A stretch of DNA of 64,000 nucleotides from Pleurodeles waltl (lineage: Eukaryota; Chordata; Amphibia; Caudata; Salamandridae), in the NCBI RefSeq assembly GCF_031143425.1, contig NC_090437.1:847739978-847803977 (forward strand). Reading direction: 5' to 3'. The notes under the pieces were generated by a model. The model did not search any database. It worked only from the letters and a program-made list of their open reading frames with translations, and had not been told where the DNA came from. Positions 10,441-23,637 of this stretch are shown here, one piece after another (position 1 is the stretch's first letter; each line of letters starts with the position of its first letter). A program made the translations under genes and the position numbers.

Positions 10441-13424
10441 TCCACCAACCTTTTAACAAATGTGTCCCCAAAGAGTGCAAAAGTGCCATCAGTGACAGCA
10501 ATTAACAGAAGCTCTCAAAACCGCAGGCGCGAGTCAGTAAATGCAAAGTCGCTTTAAAAAAAATGAACAGAGCAAAAACCGTCACAACATCACAACAAAT
10601 TAAAAGTATTGAAGTTTAAAAATGTGAAAAATATACGGACCTGCACCCTTTTAGGCCCCCAAAAAGTGCTGCAGTGGTAGCAATTAACAGAAGATCTCTC
10701 TAAGCATCAGTCATTCATTCACGTGTAATTTTAAAACTATTAATCAGTATATTTATAAAGCACGACAGTTTTGGTGATTAACTGAAAAGCATGCGCACAA
10801 ACTTGTACAACAGGCCCAATGTTCTGAATTAAAAACGCAAAGTCCTGGCTCTCCTCTGCTACAGGAACAGTGCAATAAGCATCCCTGATGTGTAACTTCC
10901 CTACCTTTTGTAAGATGCCCTGCAAAATATGGATTCTCTCCATCATGAAATACCTACGAAAATCTGTTTGGTTCAAGGGCTGCGGTTAATCATCTCAGAT
11001 AATCTAATTTCAAAGTGCCTCATGTACACAAACATGCCGGCTGATGGCAATCACCTCATTCCGACTTTCTAGCTACACTACACGCACCGGTTGAATTCAA
11101 ACTCCTCAGGCCTTGCATACATGACAGGACTGTTATATTTAATCTTTCATATGTAAATGCTGAAATTCTTGCAAGATGTTAGCAGATGACAGTCTAGTTA
11201 ATGACTTCCCAAAGATCCTAACCCCAAATAATGTTTCCATAAATTGGAAATAGGTCGCTCACTCATGTATATAGTCATGTACTCAGTCAGTCATTCATTC
11301 ATTCATTCATTCATCCACTGACACAGATAATTCATTCCAAATATAATGTAAGTGGAAAACGTTGCATTCACTGCTTCAAAAGTCATATGTTGGCCTTGTT
11401 CACTTTTATAATTAAATGGGGCTTTCTTTGAAATCCAAGTGGGTCTCTAGGAATGGGCATGATGTCATTAGATGCCTCTAAAATTGTTGTTTGAATTGCT
11501 TCTTTTTAACTGTGTAACTATGCCTGGCATTTCCATAAACCGCTCGCAGTCTCATTTTCTAAATCATGCATAAGGATCTAATTGAGACGCAATAGCCTTC
11601 GTCTGCATTGGAAAATCTACAAAATGCTGAGAATGTAAACATGGATAGGAAAAGCCTTTCTACAGTCCGTGGATGGACTCCATATGAAAACAGAGGAAGT
11701 TGATTAAGCTGATGTTTGTTAATGTTTGTTATCAAAAACACTTCAGGAAATAGATGTCAACCCCAAATGCTTCCAAGAAACAACAGAAAAAAAATACTTA
11801 CCAAGATCTCTTATCTACAGTATTTAATTTCCAAACTCTTAGCGATATGAAGTCTAACAAATTGCATTTTCTGTTGTAGCAAAATAAATGAAAACAAGCA
11901 GAGAACAAATATAAGGTCTGTGTAGCCAACACAGTAAGCCGTAAAGAAAAATATTTTAAGATTAACATTCCATACTAAAGAACGTTTCAGCAAATAGCAG
12001 TCTCAGCTGTTCTGAAGCATTTCCCTGCTTCTGAATTTGTGGTTTTGCTGTCATAACACGTAACCCTGCACCTATTTAGATGGCATTTAAAAATATTTGA
12101 CCACGTGCAGTCGGGCTGAGTCTAAAACGTGCTGGACCCCCTCTTATGTATTTTTATAACGTGTCCTTCCGTAGCAGACCTTAGTTTTGTCTTCAATATT
12201 TATTTTAATATTTTGCGTTTGCATTTTCCCAAGTCAATCATTCTATCATGGACAGTTCACTAGAAGTAGCTTAAAAATAAGAGGGTTCTGTTTTGGGTTT
12301 TTTCTAACACAAAGTTACGTTTTAGTTTCCGTATATGCTTCGCATCTTCAGTAAGGTGTAATTTCTATTGACTGAGTTTTGAAAAGTTGCATTTCAGCTA
12401 ATGAGAAATTGTAAAATAGGTTTTCAGGTGTTAAATGATCTGGCAGAGCTGAAACCCTGAATCATTACCCCCGTCGTCAGTGGAACCATCGAATTTCGTA
12501 GCCTGATGGCTCAGTCTGACCCTCATTACCAGAGAGGTGCAACTCTCGATTTGTATACATACTCACTTTTGCACCCAATTTGGGATTCCTAGTCGGACGC
12601 CAATTGCAGAAAGGTGTTTGTCACATTTTTTTTTTACCAGGTAGAACATGAAGCAGTGTTTGCAGGGAAACTACCAAAAAGTGAAGTTCCACAAGTTTTA
12701 GGTTGCATTTATGAACTATGAGGATTGCTTTGATCGATGTGCTGCTGGGAGTTTGCACAGAAAATGTATTTTGACGTTTTGTGAAAAATATGGCATCCCA
12801 GCAATTTTTTCCTTTTGGATTTTGACAGGTCAAACCTACCGAAATGTATTAGGGTAAAAGGGTTAAAAAAAAAAAGCTTGGAATGCATTGCATGCATAAT
12901 TTATGGCAGTTGGGGGTCAGATGTACGAAGCATTTTTGTGGATCACAAATGCCCCAAATAGCAGAACTTAACCCTTTGAGACCACAAAAGGCTTTTTCAC
13001 ATGTACAAAAGACAAAATGCGATTCGGTATCTTGTTACTCATCAAAATTAGCATTTGAGGTTCAGCATTTGGACAGGATGTGTATTTTATGTCCCTTCCA
13101 AATCCCAAATTGGTATGGTATGTATTATTGTTTTGCACCCAAATTACAGCTGAAAAACAATAATACTTTATTACCAGTTTAAAAGTGGTGATAACCCATT
13201 TGCAAATGTGTAGTGGTCACCTCAGGTCCCCTTCCCCTTTCAGAATGTTTAAAAAAAAAATTTAAGAGCAGGCATTAGTCCAAGAGACCACTGCCTGCAC
13301 TTGAAAAATGAATCTGAATTGTTTCATGTTTTTTGTTTTTTTAAACACATCCCGTTTACATCACTCAGTAATACCCCACCTCATGGTATCAATATTTACA
13401 GTGTTTGTTAAATTAAACACATTT
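10441..13424. other. 3.0 kb AT-rich sequence with no recognised gene
   Basis: I see no coding region, inverted end or LTR here. The frames are short and have no family resemblance. It contains a CATT tetranucleotide microsatellite at 11287-11315 and several A and T runs. It could be single-copy intergenic or intronic DNA, or an element too old to recognise. Confidence 0.5.
11287..11315. repeat. (CATT)n microsatellite
   Basis: The CATT/ATTC unit repeats about six times without interruption. Confidence 0.9.
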
Positions 13425-13429
13425 CTTAC

Positions 13430-16313
13430 TGTAGGAGGCTGGCCTGGCTTATAGTGGGTACCTTGTGGTACTTACACCTTGTGCCAGGTCCAGTTATCCC
13501 TTATTAGTAGATTAGAGGTGTTCTAGCAGCTTAGGCTGATAGAGGTAGTTATAGCAGAGCAGCTTAGGCTGAACTAGGAGACATGCAAAGCTCCTACTAT
13601 ACCACTTATATCACTTAGCACTATATCATAAGAAAACACAATACTCAGAGTTACTACAAATAAAGGTACTTTATTTTAGTGACAATATACCAAAAGTATC
13701 TCAGAGGATATACTCCATTAGGAGGTAAGTAATATACACACAATATCCACACACCAACCAAATCAGGTAAGTAAACAGTTAGAAAAGTAGTGCAAACACT
13801 GGAGAACACAATAGAATGCAATAGGAGAAAATAGGCCTAGTGGCAACACACACCATATACTCCAAAAGTGGAATGCGAACCACAAATAGACCCCAGGCCT
13901 AGTGTAGTGTGTAGAGGGTCGCTGGGAGTGTAAGAAAACAATAAGGGTGTCCAAGATACCCCATTCCAAGACCCTGAAAAGTAGAAGTAAAGTTACCCTA
14001 CTACCCCAGAAAGACAGTAAAGTCGAGATAGGGGATTCTGCAAGAACAACAACTGACTGCAAAGCACTGAAGACGGATTCCTGGACCTGAGGACCTGTAA
14101 AGGAAGTGGACCAAGTCCAAGAGTCACGCAAGTGTCCAAGAAGGTGCAAAAGGGCTGCCTCTGGGTGGAAGAAGCCAAAGATTCTGCAACAACGGAAAGT
14201 GCCAGGAACTTCTCCTTTGGTCAGAAGATGTCCCACAGCGAGCTGAGGAAGCAGAGTTGTTTCCACGCAGAAAGACTGCAAACAAGCCTTGCTAGCTGCA
14301 AGAGTCGTGGTTGAAGGTTTTGGGTGCTGCCAGGGCCCAAGAAGGGCCAGGAGGTCGCCCCTTGGAGGAGGAGAAAGAGGGGGCACTCAGCAGCACAGAG
14401 AGCCCACGCAAAAGCAGGCAGCACTCGCAGAAGCACCTGAACAGGCGCTTAGAAGATCTGAGGGCGATGGTCGACTCAGCACAACAAAAGGGAGTCCCAC
14501 GAAGTCAGAGTCCAACTCAGCGAGTTGGGCAACGCAGGACAGAGTGCTGGAGACCTGGGCTAGGCTGTGCACAAAGGAAGTCTTGCAAGAGAGCACAGAA
14601 GCCCTAGCAGCTGCAGTTCACGCAGTACACAGGATTACTGTCTGGTGTGGGGAGGCAAGGACTTACCTCCACCAAATTTGGACAGAACGGCCACTGGATT
14701 GTCGGGGACACTTGGACCTAGCTCCTGTGTTCCAGGGACCACGCTCGTCAGGATGAGAGGAACCCAGAGGTGATGCAGAAATTTGGTGCCTGCATTGGCA
14801 GGGGGAAGATTCCATCGACCCACAGGAGATTTCTTCTTGGCTTCTTAGTGCAGAGTGAAGGCAGACAGCCCTACGAGCATGCACCACCAGGAAACAGTCG
14901 AGAAAGCTGGCAGGATGAGGCGCTACAATGTTGCTGGTAGTTTTCTTGCTACTTTGTTGCGGTTTTGCAGGCGTCCTGGAGCAGTCAGCGGTCGATCCTT
15001 GGCAGAAGTCGAAGAGGGAAGTGCAGAGGAACTCTGGTGAGCTCTTTCATTCGTTATCTGGTGAGATACCCACAGGAGAGACCCTACATAGCCCTCAGAG
15101 GAGGATTGGCTACAGAGAAAGGTAAGCACCTATCAGGAGGGGCCTCTGACGTCACCTTCTGGCACTGGCCACTCAGAGCTGTCCATTGTGCCCTCACACC
15201 TCTGCATCCAAGATGGCAGAGGTCTGGGACACACTGGAGGAGCTCTGGGCACCTCCTCTGGGAGGTGCTGGTCAGGGGAGTGGTCACTCCCCTTTCCTTT
15301 GTCCAGTTTCGTGCCAGAGCAGGGCTGGGGGGATCCCTGAACCGGTGTTGACTGGCATCTACACCTTCAAAGCATTTCCAGAGGCCAGGAGAGGCTACTC
15401 CTCCCAGGCCCTTCACACCTATTTCCAGAGGGAGAGGATGTAACACCCTCTCTCAGAGGAAATCCTTTGTTCTGCCTTCCTGGGACCAGGCTGCCCAGGC
15501 TCCAGGGGGGCAGAAACCTGTCTGAGGGTTAGCATCAGCGGGAGCTGCAGAGAAAACCCTGGGTAGTTAGTTTGGCAGTACCCGGGCTCTATGCTGGAGC
15601 CCCGGGGATGCATGGAATTTTCACCCCAATACCAGAATGGTATTGGGGTGACAATTCCATGATCCTAGACATGTTGCATGGCCATGTTCGGAGTTACCAT
15701 TGTGACGCTACATATAGGTATTGACCTATATGTAGTGCACAAGTGTAATGGTGTCCCCGCACTCACAAAGTCCGGGAAATTTGACCTGAACAATGTGGGG
15801 GCACCTTGGCTAGTGCCAGGGTGCCCACACCCTAAGTAACTTTGCACCTAACCTTCACCAAGTGAGGGTTAGACATAGTGCAGTGTAAAATGGCTGTGAA
15901 ATAACGTGGACGTTATTTCACTCAGGCTGCAGTGGCAGTCCTGTGTAAGAATTGTCTGAGCTCCCTATGGGTATGCTGCAGCCCATAGGGGTCTCCTGGA
16001 ACCTCAATACCCTGGGTACCTAGGTACCATATACGAGGGAATTATAAGGGTGTTCCAGTGTGCCAATGAGAATTGGTAAAATTAGTCACTAGCCTGCAGT
16101 GACAATGTTTAAAAGCAGAGAGAGCATAAACACTGAGGTTCTGATTAGCAGAGCCTCAGTGATACAGTTAGGCACCACACAGGGAACACATACAGGGCAT
16201 ACTTTATGAGCACTGGGGTCCTGGCTGGCAAGATCCCAGTGACACAGGGAAAAACAAACATACATACAGTAAAAATGGGGGTAACATGCCAGGCAAGATG
16301 GTACTTTCCTACA
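13430..16313. mobile_element. Very long solo LTR, 2884 bp, 5-bp target duplication CTTAC
   Basis: It starts TGTAGGAGGCTGG and ends GGTACTTTCCTACA; TGTAGGA and TCCTACA form a 7 bp terminal inverted repeat, typical of LTR ends. CTTAC is present at 13425-13429 and again at 16314-16318, a clean 5-bp target duplication. There is no internal retroviral gene, so this is a recombined solo LTR or a non-autonomous element. It contains an AATAAA...TTTATT stretch near 13660 and many short inverted repeats, such as AACGTGGACGTT near 15905. Frames of up to 207 aa inside it have no family resemblance. I recognise it as an abundant newt repeat type (recall only). Confidence 0.85.
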
Positions 16314-16318
16314 CTTAC

Positions 16319-18589
16319 CCACTGAATTGAGGCCACCATGTGTGATTTCCCAATATGAGGTCCAAAACTCAAGATGGTGCTTTAATTGAGCACATGCTAA
16401 TGACCACATCTTCACTATTGCAAACTGCAGGGGTCCAATTTCATTAACAAATTTGCTCCCAAGGGGGCATGAGGGTATCTGTGTTATATTTTTCACTTTT
16501 CATAGATTGTTGCCTGGGTGCTGCCAGGTACAATGTATCAAGGTACACATATGCTGTTAAGGGAGCAAAACAGTACCTCAAAATGTAAACATCCTGAAAT
16601 GTTGCTTGTATCAAATCCCCCACATTTACTGTATCTGAGGCAGTGTTAAACCTTAATTCAATGAGGCAATGCATCCCTGCCTTAGGACACCTCCCCGATC
16701 ATCTAATCAGCAGAGTAAAACTATTCATCAGGTAATGGGGTTCACTCAATAAGTGAGTTCTCGATCAACAGAAAGTTAAAAAGAGGTCTTACAAAAATCA
16801 AAACTAAGCTGTACAGAGTAAATACAATGAAGAGTCTCAGATGCAAAGTTAGAAAACGTCCCAGTGGGCAGCAAAATCATTAGAAAATCGGGCAACATAC
16901 CTAGTAGAATTAGTAGAATGAGAAGGGTTTCCCTAAAATCTGTAATATCCGCCCCATCCCCATAATTAAGCGCTTTTATACACAATTATTGCATATTAAA
17001 TCAATGGGTCTGCAGTTTCATCATGAATTGAGCAAATGTATAATTTCTATACTGTACTTACAAAGTTATCACATTGCCTTAACCCCTGAGCACTAACCCA
17101 TGTTATGCATAATGATTCAGAACCCTATATTATCAGAGACCGTTGAACAAAATATGAAAACTTGACAATATGACTTTCTTTGAGTGAGTCAGTCTGGTGT
17201 AGAAACAGAAGATGGAGTTACAAGTAACAATTTGATATCTGCACCATGGAAAATTCATCATGATTTTTCACTTTAAAAAAAATTCTGCTGGGCAGAATCA
17301 AAATGTTACTAAATGCTTCTCTCAGTCTTACAGTAGAGAGCTAGTCATGTAATGTACAAACCTGTCAGCAAATAATACATCACAAGCAAGGACAGGTGAA
17401 AAGCCAGGTGAAGATCACCCCCTATTACATTAGGAATAGCAATAGGAAGCCCTCTTCAAGAGACTAGGAATTAATGGTTTCTGTTAGTACTTAAATGTAC
17501 TCCTATTTCTTATTGGTTATAGTAAAACCAATAAGACATTGCTCCTCTGTACAAATGCTGATCATGTGCCCAAAACAAGCTCTTTTTAAAAAGATTTTAG
17601 GGGGTGAGATTCTAATACAGTATCGTTCTAGCAGTGTTAACTACACGAAGGTGTGAATTTTGCAAAAGTGAAGTCATTTGTTTGAATTTGTGCATTGGTC
17701 ATCAGCGTATTTATTACTGTCTTCCTGGGCAAGTTTAAAAAAGAGAGGCTATTAGAAGCCTATATGTCCCTTTATTTATTTTCTTAATTAATGGAATTCT
17801 CCTTTATCAAATGAACAGTGCAAATGCAGATGTGGAACATCAATACCTAACAGAGAACATTCCCATATATAACTGACACAATCACATCAGGCAACACAGC
17901 TTAGTTTATGATCTACCAAGATGCATTCTGCACAGTTCCTCCACTAATCTACAGTATAAGCATAAACCTGCTTCCTTATATCTGTATCAATGCCCGAATG
18001 ATCATTTCAACACTACCAAGAGAGAAAACTCCAGAACACCAAACTATAGAAATACCAAAAGTATGAACCCTGATACCCAGAGTGATACCTATGACTAATC
18101 TTTCAGGTCTATACATCCATACCCAGGGTGATTTTCCAAATCCAGGATACTCAAAGTAGCCCTGAGTCTGGTTGTGCCTCTACTTAACTGTAGATAAAGC
18201 CCCTTGGTGAACAGCAGCACTGTGCTGCTGTTTACGTGACTAGAAATAACATACAGAAAGCTGTTAAATAGGCAAGTATTTAGCATGTGAACTGAGATAA
18301 AGGAAAAGGAGGAAAGAAGGTGTTCTGCACCACTTATCTTCAGGAACACCATTATTTGTAAAGACTGTGCAACAAACATGGCAAACATTAGAAATAGTGT
18401 ATTTCAAACATGAAGAAGCATTTCATCTTAGTACATCAGACTAAATCACTGCATTTAGAGGCATTTATTAACGTGATACTTTTTAATATTAACTTAGAAT
18501 TACAGTCATGCCTCCTCCCTCCCTGACAGCAATGCCATTAGTGAAACAATAGGCAAGTCATTAATCGCGGACACCTAACCTACTCTTAT
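16319..18589. other. 2.3 kb AT-rich sequence with no recognised gene
   Basis: I see nothing supportable here: short frames, no splice-bounded coding block, no LTR ends. It lies between the solo LTR and the 5' remnant of the gypsy element. Confidence 0.5.
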
Positions 18590-18742
18590 ACATGTGACAA
18601 CATTATAGTTTACGTTGTTGAAGTGAATGCATAGTTAGAATGTGGAGTTTGTAGTTACAAGCTGAAGAATAAAGATGTGTAATACATAGCTCCATGTGTG
18701 GCATATTCATTGGTGGGTACCCAGGCTAGGGAGGACGCTACA
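18590..18742 (+). repeat. Gypsy 5' LTR (truncated)
   Basis: From about 18625 to 18742 this is closely similar to the 3' LTR at 34133-34255, ending GGACGCTACA where the 3' LTR ends GGATGCCACA. The upstream part is diverged or missing relative to the 212 bp 3' LTR. It contains an AATAAA signal near 18667. The sequence right after it (TGGCCACAAGATAGGGG from 18745) occupies the primer-binding position, but I cannot name the tRNA. Confidence 0.75.
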
Positions 18743-19631
18743 GCTGGCCACAAGATAGGGGATAAGTAATCCAAAGATTGACAGTGCTCTCTCGAAGAGT
18801 TTGCTGTGGCCCAAGCAAAATGCTTGCCCGTGCCACATGTGCCTTTTTTCCTAAGTGTTGAATCGATGGTTAACGTATGTGAGTAAAAGCACAACTCCAA
18901 CCAGTTTGAAGCAATTGAAGATAAAGCTTCACTGAGACGTCTATGCATCAGTGGTCAAGAAATCACTATCAAGGCCATACAGGAAGGTACTGCTCCACTG
19001 TGCAATAAAAAGCTAAGCAGTGTATGGAGAGATAGCGCTAAAGGCAGCCACAAACAGATACAGAAAAGAGTGCTAGCTGACAGAACGATTGATAGCAAGC
19101 ATATAATAGTCAGATTTACCTGTGCCTCAAAAAGTAGTGGTTTATAACCTCAGCGGTAGGCGAGGAGACCAAAGAAGAAGTACATGGGTTGTGCTTATAG
19201 AGCTGTCCAATACCTAAAGAGGCACACCATCAAAGCAGCTGGGTGGCAGCTCAGCACAGTTCCATAAGTCTCTAGAAATGGAAGGGCTCCAATGGATACC
19301 AAGAAAGAGGCTCCCGTTCCACAGACTGTCAAAGACAAACCAGATTATCACATTGATTTCTATTACTCTGCAGAATAAGCAGTTGTCAGGTCAGCACATA
19401 GGTTACTAGTATTCTGCAACACAAGCAGTAGTTAGGTCATCAATATCACCAAATTAAATGTGCATCACAAAGAAACATTCCAAATGTATACATCATAACA
19501 CACTACCCTTCCTCTGCATATATTGTAGATCCTGAGAACATATATGTCCCCCAAAATGGCAAGCACAACATAAAATGGATCAAGTCATGAGAAACAATGC
19601 AGAAACAATGAGGGCCATGTGAGGCAGTAAA
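18743..19631 (+). other. Gypsy leader region, no gene seen
   Basis: This lies between the 5' LTR and the LTR-like insertion that precedes gag. No coding block is recognised. It is probably the untranslated leader plus degraded sequence. Confidence 0.45.
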
Positions 19632-19636
19632 CTGCC

Positions 19637-21605
19637 AGGACCACAAACAACACTTCCTACACGAAGGCTACAGCACCTCAGCGTTGCTCTACAAGGTTTG
19701 CAGTGGTTTCAAGGTAGGCTGGGCAGACACTGGACTTCTGTTGAGGGTTCCCTTCCCGGTCCTGCCAGCTTGGTTCCATACCACCAAAAGATGCCACTAG
19801 GGACTTACCCTCCATGCAGCCTCCAGTGCTTCTGTGACAGGGGAAATCAGGCAAGGAAAGCAGCTCACCTGGGTGGTGACAGCACTCCTCACACAGGGGC
19901 TGCTTCAACAATCAGGTAGGGGCCTTCATCAAGGCTTTCCTCCTGTCCAGTGAAGAACAAAGGGACGCACGGATCCTTGGAGTCCCTAGAGACCACACGT
20001 CTCCATCAGCATCTGGTCAGTTGCAGTCCAGCAGATTCGAGTCCTCCAGTCCTCTTTGGGCTGGGAGGACTTTACACCAGCCTGGCCTGTAGGGGATCTT
20101 CATTCTCCTTGGCCTTCGGCTGGATCTCATTTGCTGCTGACTCCACACAGGAAGAAGTGCTTGCTTGCGCTCCAGGTACACTAAAATGAGAGCGCTCGTC
20201 TGTGCGAAGTATATGGCTCCGCACAACCTCTCCCAAGTTGGAGGGCAGGGGGCACACACAGGGTGACACAGGCTCTTCCTTGTGCCAAAAAAGGCAAGAA
20301 TCAAAGCAAAAGCATTCTTCACGTACTGGAAAAAAACAAAAAAAGGAGCGCTCTTCACACTCCAGGTGCCAACAGAAATAAAGAACTCTTCACACGCTGA
20401 GGCCACTAAAGTGTTCTCCACATGCTCCACAAGAGCATCAGTAAACAGAGCCCAAGAAACAGAAATGCGATCGGGGGAGAGGAGCACACCACCCAGCCCC
20501 TGGAGACAGCTGTGGCAGCACAAAGCTGCAGGGCCTGGCAAGCAGGCCAGCACAAGGGTCCAGAAGAAAGCAGTGGCAATCCCTCTTAGTGACCTAGCAA
20601 GTCACAGGATATTCCAACAGAAGAGCAGTCCCAAGGCGGCTCCTTGCGAGTCCCTCTAGCAGAAGCTAGTGTCCTGTCCATCAGTGTCTCTGTTCTCAAA
20701 CATGGGGAACAACCCCCGTACTTATACTCAAAAGGTTTTTGATCTACGAGGGCACTTCAATGGATCCTCAGAAGTGCCCAGTCCCCCCCTTTCAGCCTTA
20801 GCCCTGGCTCCAGACATCAGTAATCAGTCCATTGTGTGAGGGCAGGTATCAGCCTATTCACATGTAAGGTGCGAACGACTCTCCCTCTCCCCAGCCCAGG
20901 AAGACTATCAGTATATAGATGCCTTCTCTGTCACACCATGGCCCTCCTGTGTGATGGCTGTCTGGAAAGTATACAAGTGTAGCTGTCACTCTACTTCAGA
21001 CATGGATTGGAGTCACACTGCAAAAACACAAGAGTCATAAGCCCACTTTCTTACAGTGGTGGTTCTACAATAGTAATAAAAAATCCACCTACACCAGTAA
21101 GCAGCATTTCTCACTACCATTCCAACAATACAAAACATGTTTACAGCACCCCTCATAGATTGGAAAATACCACTAGCCATATGAAAGGCCATTTCCAAAG
21201 CACTCCTATAAGACAGGCAGCACTTAAAGCAGTGAGAAAACAAATTGGCTGTTTGTCACTACTAGTAGAGGCCACAAAACAAGGCAAATTTCCTAGCTGT
21301 TACCTACACAGCACCCTTCCCAAAGAGTTGCCTAGGTCCTACCTTAGGGGTGATGTATGTCATAAAAGAGGAGTTGCAGTCCTGGCAAATAAATCTAGAT
21401 GGCAGTTCTATGTGGCAGTAAACTGTTCATGCAGGACCTGTAAGCAAATAACACCAAGTTTAGAAAGGGAGAGCATATGCACTTTAGCACAGATCAGCAG
21501 TGATAAAGTGCCCAGAGTCCTACACCAAACAAAAAGAGTTCAGAAAAATAGGAGGAGGAAGGCAAAAAGTTGGGGATGATCCTGCAAAAAGGGCCAGGTC
21601 CAACA
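19637..21605 (-). mobile_element. LTR-like non-coding repeat inside the gypsy leader/gag junction
   Basis: Its right part (20990-21605) is homologous, in reverse orientation, to the solo LTR at 43484-44564. Both share, on opposite strands, a GTAAAGTGCCCAGAGT block, a GGCAAAAAGTT block near the end and a CCTTAGGGGTG block. It ends CCAACA, the complement of a TGTTGG start. CTGCC occurs at 19632-19636 and 21606-21610 and may be the 5-bp target duplication, but the left terminus (AGGACC) is not TG, so that border is uncertain. There is no internal gene. Confidence 0.5.
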
Positions 21606-22334
21606 CTGCCTCTTTCTTGGACCCACCATCCCCTTTTGAAACAACGAAAAAGCAAAATATTGGCGATAGATGGACTGCTTGGATAGATACATTTGATGAG
21701 TTCATTGATGTACTAGAAGAAACAGATAACACAAAGATTATGAAGTAGTTCAAAAATCTTGCTGGTGATGGTGTAAAGGATCAAAGAAAATTCTACGAGC
21801 TGATGAAGTTACGTACTGTCAAATCAAAAATGCCTTGAACCTCATTTCAATCCAGTGTTGAATGTAGATTACAAAAGGTACATTTTCAGTCAAAAAGGAC
21901 AATGAGTTGGTCATAGATGAATTTGTTGAGAGACTGGATACACTCAAACACTGTAGATTCAATGAAGGTAATGATGAAGAAGCAATATGTCTCAGAGTTA
22001 TTGATGAATATCTGTCAGATTCATTCAGACGACGAATGGTGAGAAAAACTCCTAGTCTGGAGAGAATTCTCCTAGTCTGGAGAGAATAGTCATGAATATG
22101 AAAAGTAAGTAGAAACACAAAGCTGAAGGACACAAGATAATGTCTCCAAAGAAAAAGAAGTTGTGTTTCAGATGTGGGTTGTCATTTCCACACAAATGTA
22201 AATGTTCCACCATTGGACAGGTATGCAAAGGCTGTAGTAAAGAGAAACATTTTGTAACAGTCTGCAAGGTGAAGGAAAAAGTAAGTGCATCACAACGAGA
22301 ACACAAAATGGCCAACCAAATATACCACAAGTGA
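21606..22334 (+). pseudogene. Gypsy gag remnant with zinc knuckle
   Basis: The N-terminal part (readable 21606-21746) has the WTAW...F.EFIDVL pattern of Ty3/gypsy capsid, directly after the LTR-like insertion. It then passes through several frameshifts. The C-terminal part (22140-22334) is a basic KKKK stretch followed by a CFRCG...HKC cluster and a second VCKGCSKEKHF..VC cluster, the paired Cys/His knuckles of gypsy nucleocapsid. Its job was to package element RNA. It is not functional here. Confidence 0.8.
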
Positions 22335-22910
22335 CGTTCGATGTGCACCCAAAAGGTCAAGCTACAACACCAGCTGAGACAAAATAACACCAAACTAAGT
22401 CAATAGTCATCTAAATCATTGTTGAAAGGTTTGTTAGCATCATTATTGCAATGCTTACCTCAGAGAAACAGGCACATGTTTGACTGTCTGCATGTGAAGA
22501 GAAATACCAAAGAAGTGTTGACATGAGAAAGCTCCCAGGCCGTTCAAACATTGTCCAAAGATTACACTAAACGTATATGGTTGTGCAATACCTCTTGCCA
22601 TCAAAATCATTGATAAATATTATGCCTGAAGAGAAATATAATGAACTATCTCTATTACCCCGACTGATGCCATTGAAAACAAGTGTACCAATTGGCTGCA
22701 TCGATGCCTCTAAAAAGTGAAAGTTCATTTGTAACAAGTATGAAACACACAAAAACAAAAGTGCAAGCGCCCATTCATGTACTTCAAGGTACAGACAGAA
22801 AACGCCTGTCTACCTAATTGTTGCATGTCTGCTGATTTGGGATTGATATTGTATGAATTCTCATCAGGAATAGTAAGTCAGTTCGCTTCACTATTTGAAG
22901 GGTTAAGACA
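22335..22910 (+). pseudogene. Gypsy gag-pol linker / protease remnant
   Basis: Broken frames lie between the zinc knuckles and reverse transcriptase, where the aspartic protease should be. I do not find the Asp-Ser/Thr-Gly active site, so the call rests on position only. Confidence 0.4.
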
Positions 22911-23322
22911 ATGAAAGTACAATTGCATATCAATGAAGATGTTCCACCTGTTGCTCAGAGACACAGAAGAATTGCATTTCATTTACAAGAAGCTGTTGAA
23001 AAGAAACTTGAATCATTACATAAGCATGACATCATTGAGTGTTCCATTGGTCCGATGCCCTGGGTTTCTCCCATAGTGGTAGTGCCCAAAAGGGACAGTG
23101 AAGGAGCTGTACGCATCTGCGTGAATATGCGGCAAGCGAACATGGCAATTAAAAGAGAACAACATCCAGGGTGACACATTGCTGACATAATAGCACAATT
23201 GAACAGTGCAAGAGTCTCATGCCTTAATTTAAACAAAGGATATCATGAGTTGGCACTCAGGGAGAAATTAAGATGTATTTCAACCTTTACTACACACATG
23301 GGTCTGTTTCAATATAAAAGAC
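22911..23322 (+). pseudogene. Gypsy reverse transcriptase, N-terminal part
   Basis: The open frame 22911-23174 carries the canonical gypsy RT entry: PPVAQRHRRI, then a helix (VEKKLESL...DIIE), then PWVSPIVVVPKRD, then RICVNMRQAN. After a stop at 23172 the next conserved block (D.NKGYH, THMGLFQYKRL) is still legible down to 23322, where the Harbinger insertion cuts the gene. The continuation is at 31404. Confidence 0.88.
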
Positions 23323-23325
23323 TAA

Positions 23326-23370
23326 AGGTGCTCATTATAACATTGGCGGTCATCTGACCATCACACCAGT
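23326..23370 (+). repeat. Harbinger copy B left terminal inverted repeat
   Basis: About 25 bp (CTCATTATAACATTGGCGGT core) matches the reverse of the right end at 31376-31400. Further hairpin-forming sequence follows (ATCACACCAGTGATGG). Confidence 0.85.
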
Positions 23371-23637
23371 GATGGTGGTAGTATCGTTGCCAGGCCGGTG
23401 TTAATGACTGCCAAATTATGACCATGGCGATGATCCCTCCCATAGACAGCCAATGTACCTCCCTAACTGCCAGTGCGGTTCGACCACTGAACATGGCGGT
23501 AGCAATCTCCAGGCAGGTGGAAGGCAAGGATTCCCCCCCCCCATAACATGACATAGCAGATCACCAGGATTTCCTGGGCCATCAGCAACGCCACCAAAAG
23601 CCTGGCATAAACACACCATATAAAAGGAGACACTCAC

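Noticed and set aside
13763..14386. A 207-residue minus-strand open frame
   Set aside because: It lies fully inside the solo LTR at 13430-16313, has no family resemblance and overlaps equally long frames on the other strand.
14289..14756. A 155-residue plus-strand open frame
   Set aside because: Also inside the solo LTR; GC-rich sequence there keeps several frames open by chance.
19637..21605. A firm 5-bp duplication CTGCC around the LTR-like repeat
   Set aside because: The word matches on both sides, but the left terminus is not TG and the word was found by searching, so it is kept only as a candidate.
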